Assembly (NCBI GenBank): GCA_015068235.1
Contig: SVKY01000006.1
Span: 1-57,301, forward strand
Reading direction: 5' to 3'
DNA length: 57,301 nucleotides
Source: Oscillospiraceae bacterium
GTDB taxonomy: Bacteria; Bacillota; Clostridia; Oscillospirales; Oscillospiraceae
Positions 42,124-49,839 of the stretch are shown here, piece after piece (the first letter of the stretch is position 1; every line of letters starts with the position of its first letter). The notes below the pieces were generated by a model. That model was given only the letters and a program-made list of their open reading frames with translations, searched no databases and had not been told where the DNA came from. The translations under genes and the position numbers were made by a program.

Positions 42124-42991
42124 TGGTATCATCCTTTTCCTTCGGATTGCGCAGCTTGCGCAGTTTCTTCAAGGGGTTACGGGATTTCTCCTCTGTTTTC
42201 GGCGCAAGCTCATTGAGCAGCAGCTTTTCCAGCGTCTGCGGCGCAAGATGTCGCTTGAGCATGCCACCGATGGCGACAGAGATCGTGCCTGTTTCCTCTG
42301 AAACGATGACAACGACCGCATCTGCCACCTCACTCATGCCGATACCGGCACGGTGACGGGTTCCCAAATCGCTGCTGATCTGTCGGTTCTGTGTCAAAGG
42401 TAAAACACAGCCTGCTGCCGCTAAACGGTCATTTCGCACGATCACCGCACCGTCATGCAGCGCAGCCTTCGTGAAAAAAATATTTCTCAAAAGCTCGGAA
42501 GACACACGTGCATCCAGCTGCGTGCCGTTCTTCACATAATCGATCAAAGAATCCTTATTCTCAAAAACGATGAGCGCACCGGTGCGTTCCTTCGACATGA
42601 TCTCGCAAGCAGCAACCGTCTGCGTGATCACACGGTCGATGTCACGTTCCTCCTCCTTCATCGTCAAAAATTCTCGGAAGGAGCGTCCGCCAAGCTTCTC
42701 GAGCATACGGCGCAGCTCGGGTTGGAAGATCACGACCAAGGCGATCAGCCCGATCTCTAAGATCTTATCCAATATATAATTAAGCAGATACATATTGAGC
42801 AGCTCCGTCAACGCCGCCAAGAACAAAACGATCATAATGCTCTTGGCGATACGTGCGGCACCTGTCGTTTGTATCATCATGATCATGGCGTAAATAAAAA
42901 ACGCAACCACCACAATATCGATGATATCCATGATCTTCAGGGTTGGGATCATGTCAATGGAGTCCCGGAAAAAATCTAAAATACTATCCAT
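42110..42991 (-). CDS. cdaA: Diadenylate cyclase
   Basis: 293 residues from ATG; an upstream TTG two codons earlier is less likely. Three N-terminal membrane helices (about 1-95), then the DAC domain with DGAVIVRNDRLAAAGCVLPL (DGA motif) and LGTRHRAGIGMSE (RHR motif), both intact, so it should make c-di-AMP from two ATP. c-di-AMP controls potassium and osmolyte balance and cell wall homeostasis. A consensus-like promoter lies 37 bases upstream. Confidence 0.97.
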   Translation of the reverse strand: MDSILDFFRDSIDMIPTLKIMDIIDIVVVAFFIYAMIMMIQTTGAARIAKSIMIVLFLAALTELLNMYLLNYILDKILEIGLIALVVIFQPELRRMLEKLGGRSFREFLTMKEEERDIDRVITQTVAACEIMSKERTGALIVFENKDSLIDYVKNGTQLDARVSSELLRNIFFTKAALHDGAVIVRNDRLAAAGCVLPLTQNRQISSDLGTRHRAGIGMSEVADAVVVIVSEETGTISVAIGGMLKRHLAPQTLEKLLLNELAPKTEEKSRNPLKKLRKLRNPKEKDDTNAKT

Positions 42992-43027
42992 AGGCAATAC
43001 TCCGCTTATTGTATTTTTTATCTATAC

Positions 43028-43056
43028 ATTATAGCCGATTTTCAGCTTAATAGCAA
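43028..43056 (-). promoter_or_regulatory. Promoter of the cdaA-cdaR run
   Basis: On the minus strand TTGCTA (43051-43056), 17-base spacer, TATAAT (43028-43033), about 37 bases before cdaA. Confidence 0.75.
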
Positions 43057-43062
43057 GAGGTT

Positions 43063-44166
43063 TTATGTCTTTTGCAGCAGTTTTTTGCATATTTGAGCAA
43101 ATTGAAGAACCTCCTGCCGTGTGTTAAACGCCGAAAAGCTCACACGCACCGTCCCCGTATCAAACGTACCTGCGCTTTTATGCGCCAAGGGTGCGCAGTG
43201 AAGCCCTGCTCTGAGTGCAATATTTTTTTGCGCAAGCGCCGAAGCAAAGCTCTCGCAATCCATATCTTTCGGCACAAAGGACAATACTCCGCTTTGGGCA
43301 TTGCCTGTAAATATGCGCACATGTTCCATCTGCCCGGCAAGCAACGTTCTGAGCCTGCATTCATGCTCCATAATTGCCTTGGGCGAGCGTTTTTTCACAT
43401 AGCGCAGCCCTGCAAGCAAACCTGCAATGCCGCAGACATTGTGCGTACCTGCCTCCAAACGGTCGGGCAAAAAATCGGGCATCAGCGCATCAGCGGAATT
43501 ACTTCCCGTGCCACCGTAGAGCAAGGGCTTTGCGCCGTTTGCGCACAGCAAAATGCCCGTTCCCTGCGGTCCGTAAAGGCTCTTGTGCCCGGGCATGGCA
43601 ATGAAATCCGCCCGTGTATTTTTCAAGCTCAATGGCAAAATTCCTGCCGATTGCGAAGCATCGATGATCAATGGCACGCCATAGCTTTGGCAAAGCTCGG
43701 CAATTTTTTCAATCGGCAAAATATAGCCGAAAACATTCGAGCAATGCGTGCAAATTGCCGCCGCCGGACGCTTTTTCAGCGCCGCATCGAACGCTTCGAG
43801 CGTGTTTTCGGGATCAAAAAGGTGCTCGCCTGCCACAAGGATTTTGGCATTTTTTGCATACAACGGCCGCATGACCGCATTATGCTCAAAGCCGCTGACC
43901 ACGACCAAATCGCCCTCGTTTACCAGCGTTCCGATCGCAATATTTAAGCCATGGGTCGCATTCATCGTAAAGGCAACCTGCTCCGTCTGCGCATCAAACA
44001 GCTCGGCGGCTGCTTGACGGCAAGAAAACACCGTCTGTGCCGCCGATTGCGCCGCCAAATAACCACCCCGGGCAACGCTCGCATTCGTCTGCATTGCCTT
44101 GAGCACCGAAGGATACACACTCATCGGCTTTTGCAGGGTGGTCGCCGCCGCATCGAAATAGATCAT
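43063..44166 (-). CDS. Cysteine desulfurase family protein (class V aminotransferase fold)
   Basis: 367 residues starting MIYFDAAATTLQKP after GGAGGTGGAGGC. PLP lysine in MPGHKSLYGPQGTG, histidine motif CTHCSNVFG, and a C-terminal active-site loop LRAGLHCAPLAHK carrying the catalytic cysteine. It releases sulfur or selenium from (seleno)cysteine. The type (subfamily beginning MIYFDNAATT, paired with DUF3343) is associated with selenium-dependent molybdenum hydroxylase genomes, which fits the ygeY/ygeW cluster elsewhere in the window. Overlaps the DUF3343 gene by four bases. Confidence 0.93.
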   Translation of the reverse strand: MIYFDAAATTLQKPMSVYPSVLKAMQTNASVARGGYLAAQSAAQTVFSCRQAAAELFDAQTEQVAFTMNATHGLNIAIGTLVNEGDLVVVSGFEHNAVMRPLYAKNAKILVAGEHLFDPENTLEAFDAALKKRPAAAICTHCSNVFGYILPIEKIAELCQSYGVPLIIDASQSAGILPLSLKNTRADFIAMPGHKSLYGPQGTGILLCANGAKPLLYGGTGSNSADALMPDFLPDRLEAGTHNVCGIAGLLAGLRYVKKRSPKAIMEHECRLRTLLAGQMEHVRIFTGNAQSGVLSFVPKDMDCESFASALAQKNIALRAGLHCAPLAHKSAGTFDTGTVRVSFSAFNTRQEVLQFAQICKKLLQKT

Positions 44167-44417
44167 GCCTCCACCTCCTGCCACGACCCGTGTTCGGTGC
44201 GCTGATAGCTCTTTTGATACCGCTTTTCTCCCTGCATCAAAATGCTTTCGGAGGCAAAATAGCTTTTTTCGCCAACACTCAGACAATAGCCGCAGCCATG
44301 CGTGCGCAGCTCAGAGGGCGTTCGCATCAACGCCGCCGGAATGCCAGCCTGCTTGAGCAGGGTCTGCGCCTGCATTGCAGAGGTGATCGAGCGAAACGTA
44401 AAGCAGTAGCGCTGCAT
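44163..44417 (-). CDS. DUF3343 putative Se/S carrier-like protein
   Basis: 84 residues from the second ATG (MQRYCFTFRSITSAMQAQ); the first, six codons up, lies in the CTCAC ribosome-site region. DUF3343 features are an N-terminal strand with T-F-S-T-A-type contacts and a central loop ELRTHGCGYCLSV with two cysteines, one the likely chalcogen-carrying thiol. Coupled to the cysteine desulfurase by a four-base overlap, it probably accepts sulfur or selenium from it. Confidence 0.88.
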   Translation of the reverse strand: MQRYCFTFRSITSAMQAQTLLKQAGIPAALMRTPSELRTHGCGYCLSVGEKSYFASESILMQGEKRYQKSYQRTEHGSWQEVEA

Positions 44418-44501
44418 CTTCCTCACTCCTTTCACCTCATTTTATGCCCTGCGACATTTTTTGATACGCTTTGCCGTCCATGACCCCAAAGCTATGTCGT
44501 C

Positions 44502-44602
44502 AACTTCCGATTTGTCGGTGAGATTATCGTTTTACATTGTAAGGGAGGGTCATGACCCTCCCCTACAGTGGTTGATACATTCTGTTCGACAAATCAGAAT
44601 TT
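44502..44602. repeat. AAATTCCGAT-end modular repeat element, copy 11 (short AGGGTCATGACCCT form)
   Basis: A 101-bp element: left end CAACTTCCGATTTGTCGG with TGAGATTATCGTTTTACATT as in copies 6 and 8, the palindrome GGGAGGGTCATGACCCTCCC, and right end TTCGACAAATCAGAATTT. It is a deletion-like minimal form closely related to 45237-45334. Confidence 0.82.
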
Positions 44603-44633
44603 GCCGGGCACGATGAGATTGTGATGTTCGTGA

Positions 44634-44943
44634 TTTCTTGCCGCATTATTTACGAAAAGCGGATGTGCGCAAGAAAATTTTTGTCTATTTTATGTCTGCT
44701 GAACAAGTCGCTACTGCGACTTGTTCGTGCTGCAACGCCGCAAAATTGCATAAAAACGGCACTTTATTAACCGTTTTTTATGCAATTCAGGCATGTAAAC
44801 AATGCGTATTTTCGTCGGTGTATCGCAATGCGCCGACGAAAAGTGCAAGGTTTTTGCGGTAAAACCGCTAAAATCCTTGCACTTGAACAACGCAAAACAG
44901 CCCTGAAAGCCTTGGCTTGCAAGGGCTTTCGCGTTGTTCAGTA
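44634..44943. other. Array of six consecutive hairpins, no gene
   Basis: Within 310 bp there are six long stems: TTTCTTGCCGC/GCGG...CAAGAAA (44634-44676); GAACAAGTCGC/GCGACTTGTTC (44701-44726); ATTGCATAAAAACGG/CCGTTTTTTATGCAAT (44745-44786); TTTTCGTCGG/CCGACGAAAA (44809-44842); AAGTGCAAGG/CCTTGCACTT (44841-44884), with an inner GCGGT/ACCGC; and GAACAACGC/GCGTTGTTC (44885-44939), with an inner GAAAGCC/GGGCTTTC. The last five are bounded by TGCTGAACAA and inverted TACTGAACAA. Either a structured RNA or a palindromic mobile element; no ORF is convincing. Confidence 0.6.
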
Positions 44944-45071
44944 CACATTATTTTCACAACTTAACAAAATCTTAATTTCTTTTTGGTTATAATCTTAACA
45001 ATTTTAGGGTATTATGTAACCGTAAGCAATAACATTTCTTTTTCATTTTCTCCTCTTTTCTTTTTTTCGAA

Positions 45072-45110
45072 CTCCGCAGATCGATTAGCCACCGATCTGC
45101 GGTTTTCTTT
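45072..45110 (+). terminator. Orphan terminator, possible small RNA end
   Basis: CCGCAGATCG-attagccac-CGATCTGCGG followed by TTTTCTTT on the + strand, with no + strand gene upstream. About 80 bases before it lies TATAAT (44988-44993), and between them a pyrimidine tract including TCTCCTCTTTTC, complementary to Shine-Dalgarno sites. A ~100-nt regulatory RNA is conceivable; no good -35 box is seen. Confidence 0.5.
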
Positions 45111-45157
45111 GCGCAAAATTCCGAAAAGGCTCTCCGTCGACCGCCCAAAAGCATTCC

Positions 45158-45236
45158 CAAAATCCTGATTTGTCGGGCAGTTTGAACGTGGGGGCTTAAC
45201 GACCCTACGGTGTGAAAACGCAGCCAACAGCCCGGT
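45158..45236. repeat. AAATTCCGAT-end modular repeat element, copy 12a (fused to 12b)
   Basis: Left end AAAATCCTGATTTGTCGGG; the right part (TACGGTGTGAAAACGCAGCC then AACAG) matches copies 2, 10 and 13. Its right end is fused to the left end of the following element. Confidence 0.7.
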
Positions 45237-45334
45237 AAATTCCGATTTGCCGGTGAGATTATCGTTTTCACACTGGGAGGGTCATGACCCTCCCCTACAG
45301 TGGTTGATACATTCTGTTCGATAAATCGGAATTG
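45237..45334. repeat. AAATTCCGAT-end modular repeat element, copy 12b
   Basis: Left end AAATTCCGATTTGCCGG, AGGGTCATGACCCT palindrome, right end TTCGATAAATCGGAATT. Nearly the same as 44502-44602. With 12a it forms a tandem composite just outside the proS terminator. Confidence 0.8.
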
Positions 45335-45343
45335 GTTACGCAA

Positions 45344-45378
45344 AAGAAATACCCACGGGGAGCGTTCCCCGTGGGCTG
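45344..45378 (-). terminator. Terminator of proS
   Basis: On the minus strand CCCACGGGGA-acgc-TCCCCGTGGG followed by TATTTCTTTT. Confidence 0.92.
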
Positions 45379-45387
45379 AATTTTTCA

Positions 45388-46824
45388 TTAATAAGCGACG
45401 CCCCAATAGATGACCTTGTCGGCTTCCTTGCCGCAGACGGCGCACTTGTTGCCGATGGATTTTTCACCAAACGGCATGCAACGACTGGACATTCCTGCCT
45501 CTTCCTTCATCTTCAGCTCGCAAGCCTCTTCGCCGCACCACATCGTGCGGATGAAGCCGCCATGCTCCTGTTGCAGGCGCTTTGCTTCTTCCAAGGTCTC
45601 GGCATCGTAGGTATGGTCGGTCAGGTTCTTCTTCGCCTTCTCGAACATCCCCTGATGTACCTTTTCGAGTAGATCAGCAGCAACTGTTTCCAGATCATCC
45701 AGAGAAACAAAGCTCTTTTCGCCACTGTCACGGCGTGCAAAGACACACTGATTCTTCTCAATATCCTTCGGACCAAGCTCCAAACGCAGCGGAACGCCCT
45801 TCATCTCGTACTCGGCAAACTTCCAGCCGGGGCTCTGCTCGCTCTCGTCGATCTTCACACGGATGCCGCAAGCCTTCAAACGGTCTGCAACTGCACGGGC
45901 AGCCTCCAAAACGCCCTCCTTATGCTGTGCAACAGGGATGACCACGACCTGGATCGGCGCAACCTTCGGCGGAAGAACGAGACCGTTGTTATCGCCGTGG
46001 GTCATGATGATACCGCCGATCAAACGGGTGGAAACGCCCCAGGAGGTCTGGAACGGATAGGCTCTCTGATTTTCCTTGTTGGCAAAGGTGATATCAAACG
46101 CTCTTGCAAAGCCGTCACCGAAGAAATGGGACGTGCCTGCCTGCAGCGCCTTACGGTCGTGCATCATGCACTCGATGGTATAGGTCGCCTCGGCGCCGTT
46201 GAATTTTTCCTTATCGGTCTTTTTGCCCTTGGTCACAGGCATTGCAAGAACATTCTCGCAGAAGTCCGCATAAACCTTGAGCATCTGCTCCGTCTCTGCC
46301 ATCGCTTCTTCTGCAGTTGCGTGCATGGTGTGACCCTCCTGCCACAAAAATTCTCTGTGGCGCAGGAACGGACGGCTCGTCTTCTCCCAGCGCAGAACGC
46401 TGCACCACTGATTGTACATCTTGGGCAGGTCACGATGTGACTGGATCACATTGCGGAAATGCTCACAAAACAGTGTTTCCGACGTCGGACGGATGCAGTA
46501 GCGCTCCTCTAACTTCTCACTGCCGCCATAGGTGACCCATGCGCACTCGGGTGCAAAGCCCTCGACATGATCCTTCTCCTTCTGCAACAGAGATTCGGGG
46601 ATCAGCATCGGCATATAGACATTTTCCGCTCCCGTTTCCTTAAATCTTGCGTCGAGCTGGCGCTGAATGCTCTCCCAAATGGCATAGCCGTACGGGCGGT
46701 AAATAAACATGCCCTTGATGGAAGAATAGTCGATCAGCTCTGCCTTCTTGCACACATCGGTGTACCATTGGGCAAAGTCAACCTCCATATCTGTGATCTG
46801 TTCAACTTTCTTTTCCTTCGCCAT
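45388..46824 (-). CDS. proS: Prolyl-tRNA synthetase, type 3 (archaeal/eukaryal-like)
   Basis: 478 residues from [17 protein letters not shown] after AAAGGGAGATACGATT. Class II motifs: [12 protein letters not shown], then [14 protein letters not shown] (motif 2 region), [16 protein letters not shown], and the anticodon-binding and C-terminal zinc-binding domains ([25 protein letters not shown]). This short form lacks the INS editing domain of the common bacterial enzyme. No T-box was recognised upstream. A consensus-like TTGACA (minus, near 46875) lies upstream, but its -10 is unclear. Confidence 0.97.
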   Translation of the reverse strand: MAKEKKVEQITDMEVDFAQWYTDVCKKAELIDYSSIKGMFIYRPYGYAIWESIQRQLDARFKETGAENVYMPMLIPESLLQKEKDHVEGFAPECAWVTYGGSEKLEERYCIRPTSETLFCEHFRNVIQSHRDLPKMYNQWCSVLRWEKTSRPFLRHREFLWQEGHTMHATAEEAMAETEQMLKVYADFCENVLAMPVTKGKKTDKEKFNGAEATYTIECMMHDRKALQAGTSHFFGDGFARAFDITFANKENQRAYPFQTSWGVSTRLIGGIIMTHGDNNGLVLPPKVAPIQVVVIPVAQHKEGVLEAARAVADRLKACGIRVKIDESEQSPGWKFAEYEMKGVPLRLELGPKDIEKNQCVFARRDSGEKSFVSLDDLETVAADLLEKVHQGMFEKAKKNLTDHTYDAETLEEAKRLQQEHGGFIRTMWCGEEACELKMKEEAGMSSRCMPFGEKSIGNKCAVCGKEADKVIYWGVAY

Positions 46825-46943
46825 AATCGTATCTCCCTTTCGGCAAAATCTTTCGCATACTATTTTACCACACATGTCAAGCCCTGTACAGTGGCAGATA
46901 TCATTTTTTTACATACAATAAAGCAGGAAAAGGAGGTCACGGT

Positions 46944-47096
46944 ATGATGAGTGTGACAATTTCGCTCGACCCGACGGTCGCAGCTTTTTATATGCAGGTT
47001 GCGCAGCAGGCACAGCTTCCGTTGGAACAGGTACTTTCTGACGTACTATTTAAGTTAGCAGGTGAGCTTTCATTGGAGGCTTTGCGGAAAAAGTAG
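46944..47096 (+). CDS. 50-residue hypothetical protein
   Basis: Starts MMSVTISLDPTVAAFYMQVA after AAAAGGAGGTCACGGT, an excellent ribosome-binding site, and ends LSLEALRKK. The pattern is one beta strand followed by two helices, reminiscent of short ribbon-helix-helix or helical adaptor proteins, but too short to assign. It lies between divergent proS and the serine dehydratase gene, whose promoter starts just after its stop codon. Confidence 0.6.
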   Translation: MMSVTISLDPTVAAFYMQVAQQAQLPLEQVLSDVLFKLAGELSLEALRKK

Positions 47097-47106
47097 AAAC
47101 AAAGAA

Positions 47107-47135
47107 TTGTAATTTCCATATAAAGATGTTATAAT
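47107..47135 (+). promoter_or_regulatory. Promoter of the serine dehydratase gene
   Basis: TTGTAA (47107-47112), 17 bases, TATAAT (47130-47135), 33 bases before the start codon. Confidence 0.75.
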
Positions 47136-47168
47136 AGTACCGATCATAGAAACAAAGAGGTACGACAT

Positions 47169-48383
47169 ATGAAATCGATCCGTGATGTATACAAGATCGG
47201 CAAGGGTCCGTCCAGTTCGCACACCATGGGCCCCGAACGTGCCGCTCAGATTTTTTTGAGCCGTTACCCCGATGCGAGGGCTTATCGTGTCAAGCTTTAT
47301 GAGTCGCTTGCCAAGACAGGCAAGGGACACGGCACCGACCGTGTGCTCTACGAAATTTTGGGCAAAAGCCGCACAGAGGTTCTTTTCTGCGAATATTCCG
47401 AGGAAGAGCTTCCTCATCCGAATACGATGGATTTTTTCGCCCTCGACGAAGACGAAAATGGGATCGGCATGATGCGTGTCTTGTCCGTTGGCGGCGGCGA
47501 TATCGAGATCGTAGGTGAGAGACCCGATGCAGCAACGGAGATTTATCCGGAAAATTCGTTTGCCGAGATCAAGCAGTTCTGCGCTTGGCGTTATATCAGC
47601 CTGAGCGAATACGTGGAGCTGAACGAGGGTCCCGAGATTTGGGATTTTCTGTCGGAGATATGGCGCGTGATGAAGCGCGCTGTCTCCATGGGTCTTCACA
47701 CCGAGGGCGTTCTGCCCGGCGGATTGAACGTACATCGCAAAGCGAAGCACATTTTCTCCCAAGAGCATGCGGATGAAATTCCGCAGGTGCGTGAATTACG
47801 TTTGGTATGCTCCTACGCTTATGCCGTTGCCGAGGAAAACGCTGACAACGGCACAGTCGTCACCGCACCCACATGTGGCTCGTGCGGTGTTCTGCCGGCG
47901 GTTCTGCTGTATATGCAGGAGCATCATGGTTTATCTGATGAAAAAGTCCTGCAAGCACTTGCCGTTGCAGGTCTGATTGGCACCTTGGTCAAGCGAAACG
48001 CTTCCATCTCCGGCGCAGAATGTGGCTGTCAGGCAGAGATCGGCACAGCCACCAGCATGGCTGCCGCCGCACTTTGCACATTGTTTGATCTGAGCATCGA
48101 TCAGACGGAGTACGCCGCCGAGATCGCCATGGAGCATCAGCTCGGTTTGACGTGCGACCCGATCTGCGGTCTGGTGCAGATTCCCTGCATCGAACGCAAT
48201 GCCGTTGCTGCCAAGCGCTCTATGGATGCGTTCAACCTTGCCTCCTTCCTTTGCGGCACGAGAAATATCAGCTTCGATATGGTCGTGCGCACCATGAAGG
48301 AAACCGGTCACCACATCAGCGAAAAATTCCGTGAAACCAGTGAAGGCGGCCTTGCCAAGCTGTACAGCCGCAGAAGAGTATAA
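47169..48383 (+). CDS. sdaA: L-serine dehydratase, single-chain iron-sulfur type
   Basis: 404 residues uniting the beta-like (about 1-150; KIGKGPSSSHTMGPERAA) and alpha-like parts. The 4Fe-4S ligands are expected from APTCGSCGVLP, AECGCQAEIGTA and CDPICGLVQIPCIERN. It deaminates L-serine to pyruvate and ammonia and is oxygen-sensitive, in line with an anaerobe. GGTACGACAT context before ATG gives a weak ribosome-binding site with AAGAGG. Followed by ychF after 18 bases. Confidence 0.95.
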   Translation: MKSIRDVYKIGKGPSSSHTMGPERAAQIFLSRYPDARAYRVKLYESLAKTGKGHGTDRVLYEILGKSRTEVLFCEYSEEELPHPNTMDFFALDEDENGIGMMRVLSVGGGDIEIVGERPDAATEIYPENSFAEIKQFCAWRYISLSEYVELNEGPEIWDFLSEIWRVMKRAVSMGLHTEGVLPGGLNVHRKAKHIFSQEHADEIPQVRELRLVCSYAYAVAEENADNGTVVTAPTCGSCGVLPAVLLYMQEHHGLSDEKVLQALAVAGLIGTLVKRNASISGAECGCQAEIGTATSMAAAALCTLFDLSIDQTEYAAEIAMEHQLGLTCDPICGLVQIPCIERNAVAAKRSMDAFNLASFLCGTRNISFDMVVRTMKETGHHISEKFRETSEGGLAKLYSRRRV

Positions 48384-48401
48384 CGAAAGAGGTCTGAAAT
48401 T

Positions 48402-49478
48402 ATGAAATTAGGTATCGTCGGTCTGCCGAATGTCGGCAAGTCCACTTTGTTTAACGCTTTGACCGGTTCCCATGCCGAAACCGGTGCTTATTCCAACGCC
48501 GCTGCCAAACCCAACATCGGTCAGGCAAAGGTTCCCGATTCCCGTCTGGATTGGCTGACGGAGTATTATCACCCCAAGAAGACCACCCCTGCCACCATCG
48601 ATTTTGTTGACGTGGTCGGCATCAAGAAGGGCGGCGGTCGTGGCAACGCCTATCTGCAAACGATCCGTTTGGTCGATGCGTTGGTGCACATTGTCCGCTG
48701 CTTTGACAATGACGAAATTTTCACCGAGCCTGCCGATGCTGCTCGTGATGCCGACAATCTGAATGTCGAGCTGATCCTTGCGGATATCGAGGTTGTTGAG
48801 CGCAGACTTGACAAAGCCACCAAGAATGCCAAGAGCGGTGACAAAAAGGCAAAGCGTGAGACCGAAATGTGTCAGGCGCTTCTCGATCATTTGATGGAGG
48901 GCAAGCCTGCTTCCACCTATGAATTTACGGAAGAGGATAAGGATATCCTGCAAGACGGCGGTCTGCTCAGCGTCAAGCCCGTCATCTATGTTGCAAATCT
49001 TGCCGAGGACGACATGGCCGATTATGAGAATAACGAAAATTATAAGGCACTTGCCGCACTTGCCGCCGAGCAGGGCGCAGCCGTGCTGCCCGTTGCTGCC
49101 AAATTTGAAGAAGAAATTGCCGAAATGGATGACGAAGATGCGGCAATGTTCATGGAGGAGCTCGGCTTGACGGAAAAGAGCCTAGACCGTTTGATCCATG
49201 CCAGCTATGACCTTCTGGGCTATATCTCCTTCCTGACCGGCGGTGAGGACGAGGTTCGTGCCTGGACCATCACCAAGGGTACCAAAGCTCCCAGAGCCGC
49301 AGGCAAGATCCACAGCGATATTGAAAGAGGCTTCATCCGTGCGGAAACCGTTGCCTTCGAGGACCTGAAGGCTTGCGGCACGATCGCAAATGCCAAGGCA
49401 AAGGGTCTGTTCCGCAGTGAGGGCAAGGAATATGTCATGAAGGACGGCGATATCGTCAACTTCCTGTTCAACGTATAA
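48402..49478 (+). CDS. ychF: Redox-regulated ribosome-binding ATPase YchF/OLA1
   Basis: 358 residues; P-loop GLPNVGKSTLFNAL, DFVDVVGIKKGGGRGN switch region, a coiled-coil insert (around 125-200) and a C-terminal TGS domain (AWTITKGTKAPRAAGKIHSD). Although of the Obg family, the family prefers ATP over GTP. It binds ribosomes and affects stress responses. Preceded by a GAAAGAGGTCTGAAATT ribosome-binding site. Confidence 0.97.
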   Translation: MKLGIVGLPNVGKSTLFNALTGSHAETGAYSNAAAKPNIGQAKVPDSRLDWLTEYYHPKKTTPATIDFVDVVGIKKGGGRGNAYLQTIRLVDALVHIVRCFDNDEIFTEPADAARDADNLNVELILADIEVVERRLDKATKNAKSGDKKAKRETEMCQALLDHLMEGKPASTYEFTEEDKDILQDGGLLSVKPVIYVANLAEDDMADYENNENYKALAALAAEQGAAVLPVAAKFEEEIAEMDDEDAAMFMEELGLTEKSLDRLIHASYDLLGYISFLTGGEDEVRAWTITKGTKAPRAAGKIHSDIERGFIRAETVAFEDLKACGTIANAKAKGLFRSEGKEYVMKDGDIVNFLFNV

Positions 49479-49494
49479 AATAGTATCATTGCCA

Positions 49495-49777
49495 AATTCC
49501 GATTTATCTTTCAGTTCGCACAGGCTAAGGCTTCTCCTTGAGGATGCCCTCCGCAGAGGGTATGCGTAGCGCAACCGAGCGAAGCGAGGCTCTTAGCGCG
49601 AAGAAGAAGCTGTCAGCGCAGCTGACTGATGAGGTGTGCAGGAAAAAGTTGCGATTTTATGATAGTTCTCGGCACATTCGCAACTTCTCCACCTCATCCG
49701 CCCCTTCGGGGCACCTTCTCCTCAAGGAGAAGGCTTTGACTTGCGCAAATACGAAACTCACCGATAAATCAGAATTT
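49495..49777. repeat. AAATTCCGAT-end modular repeat element, inverted partner of 4121-4404
   Basis: About 283 bp, near-identical to the element at 4121-4404 but in opposite orientation, 45 kb away. It begins 16 bases after the ychF stop codon. The ORF of 85 codons crossing it gives the same peptide as the other copy and is not a gene. Confidence 0.88.
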
Positions 49778-49788
49778 GAAAATCATGC

Positions 49789-49834
49789 AGAATAAAAAGC
49801 TGCTGCAAGGTTTTTGCCTTGCAGCAGCTTTTTT
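49789..49834. terminator. Bidirectional terminator between ychF and the LRR-SLH gene
   Basis: AAAAAGCTGCTGCAAGG-tttttg-CCTTGCAGCAGCTTTTTT; perfect stem with A/T tracts at both sides, serving the giant minus-strand gene and any + strand read-through. Confidence 0.92.
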
Positions 49835-49839
49835 ATGAT

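Noticed and set aside
46825-46943. T-box leader upstream of proS
   Set aside because: The gap is too short and no T-box sequence or antiterminator structure was seen; likewise none upstream of thrC.
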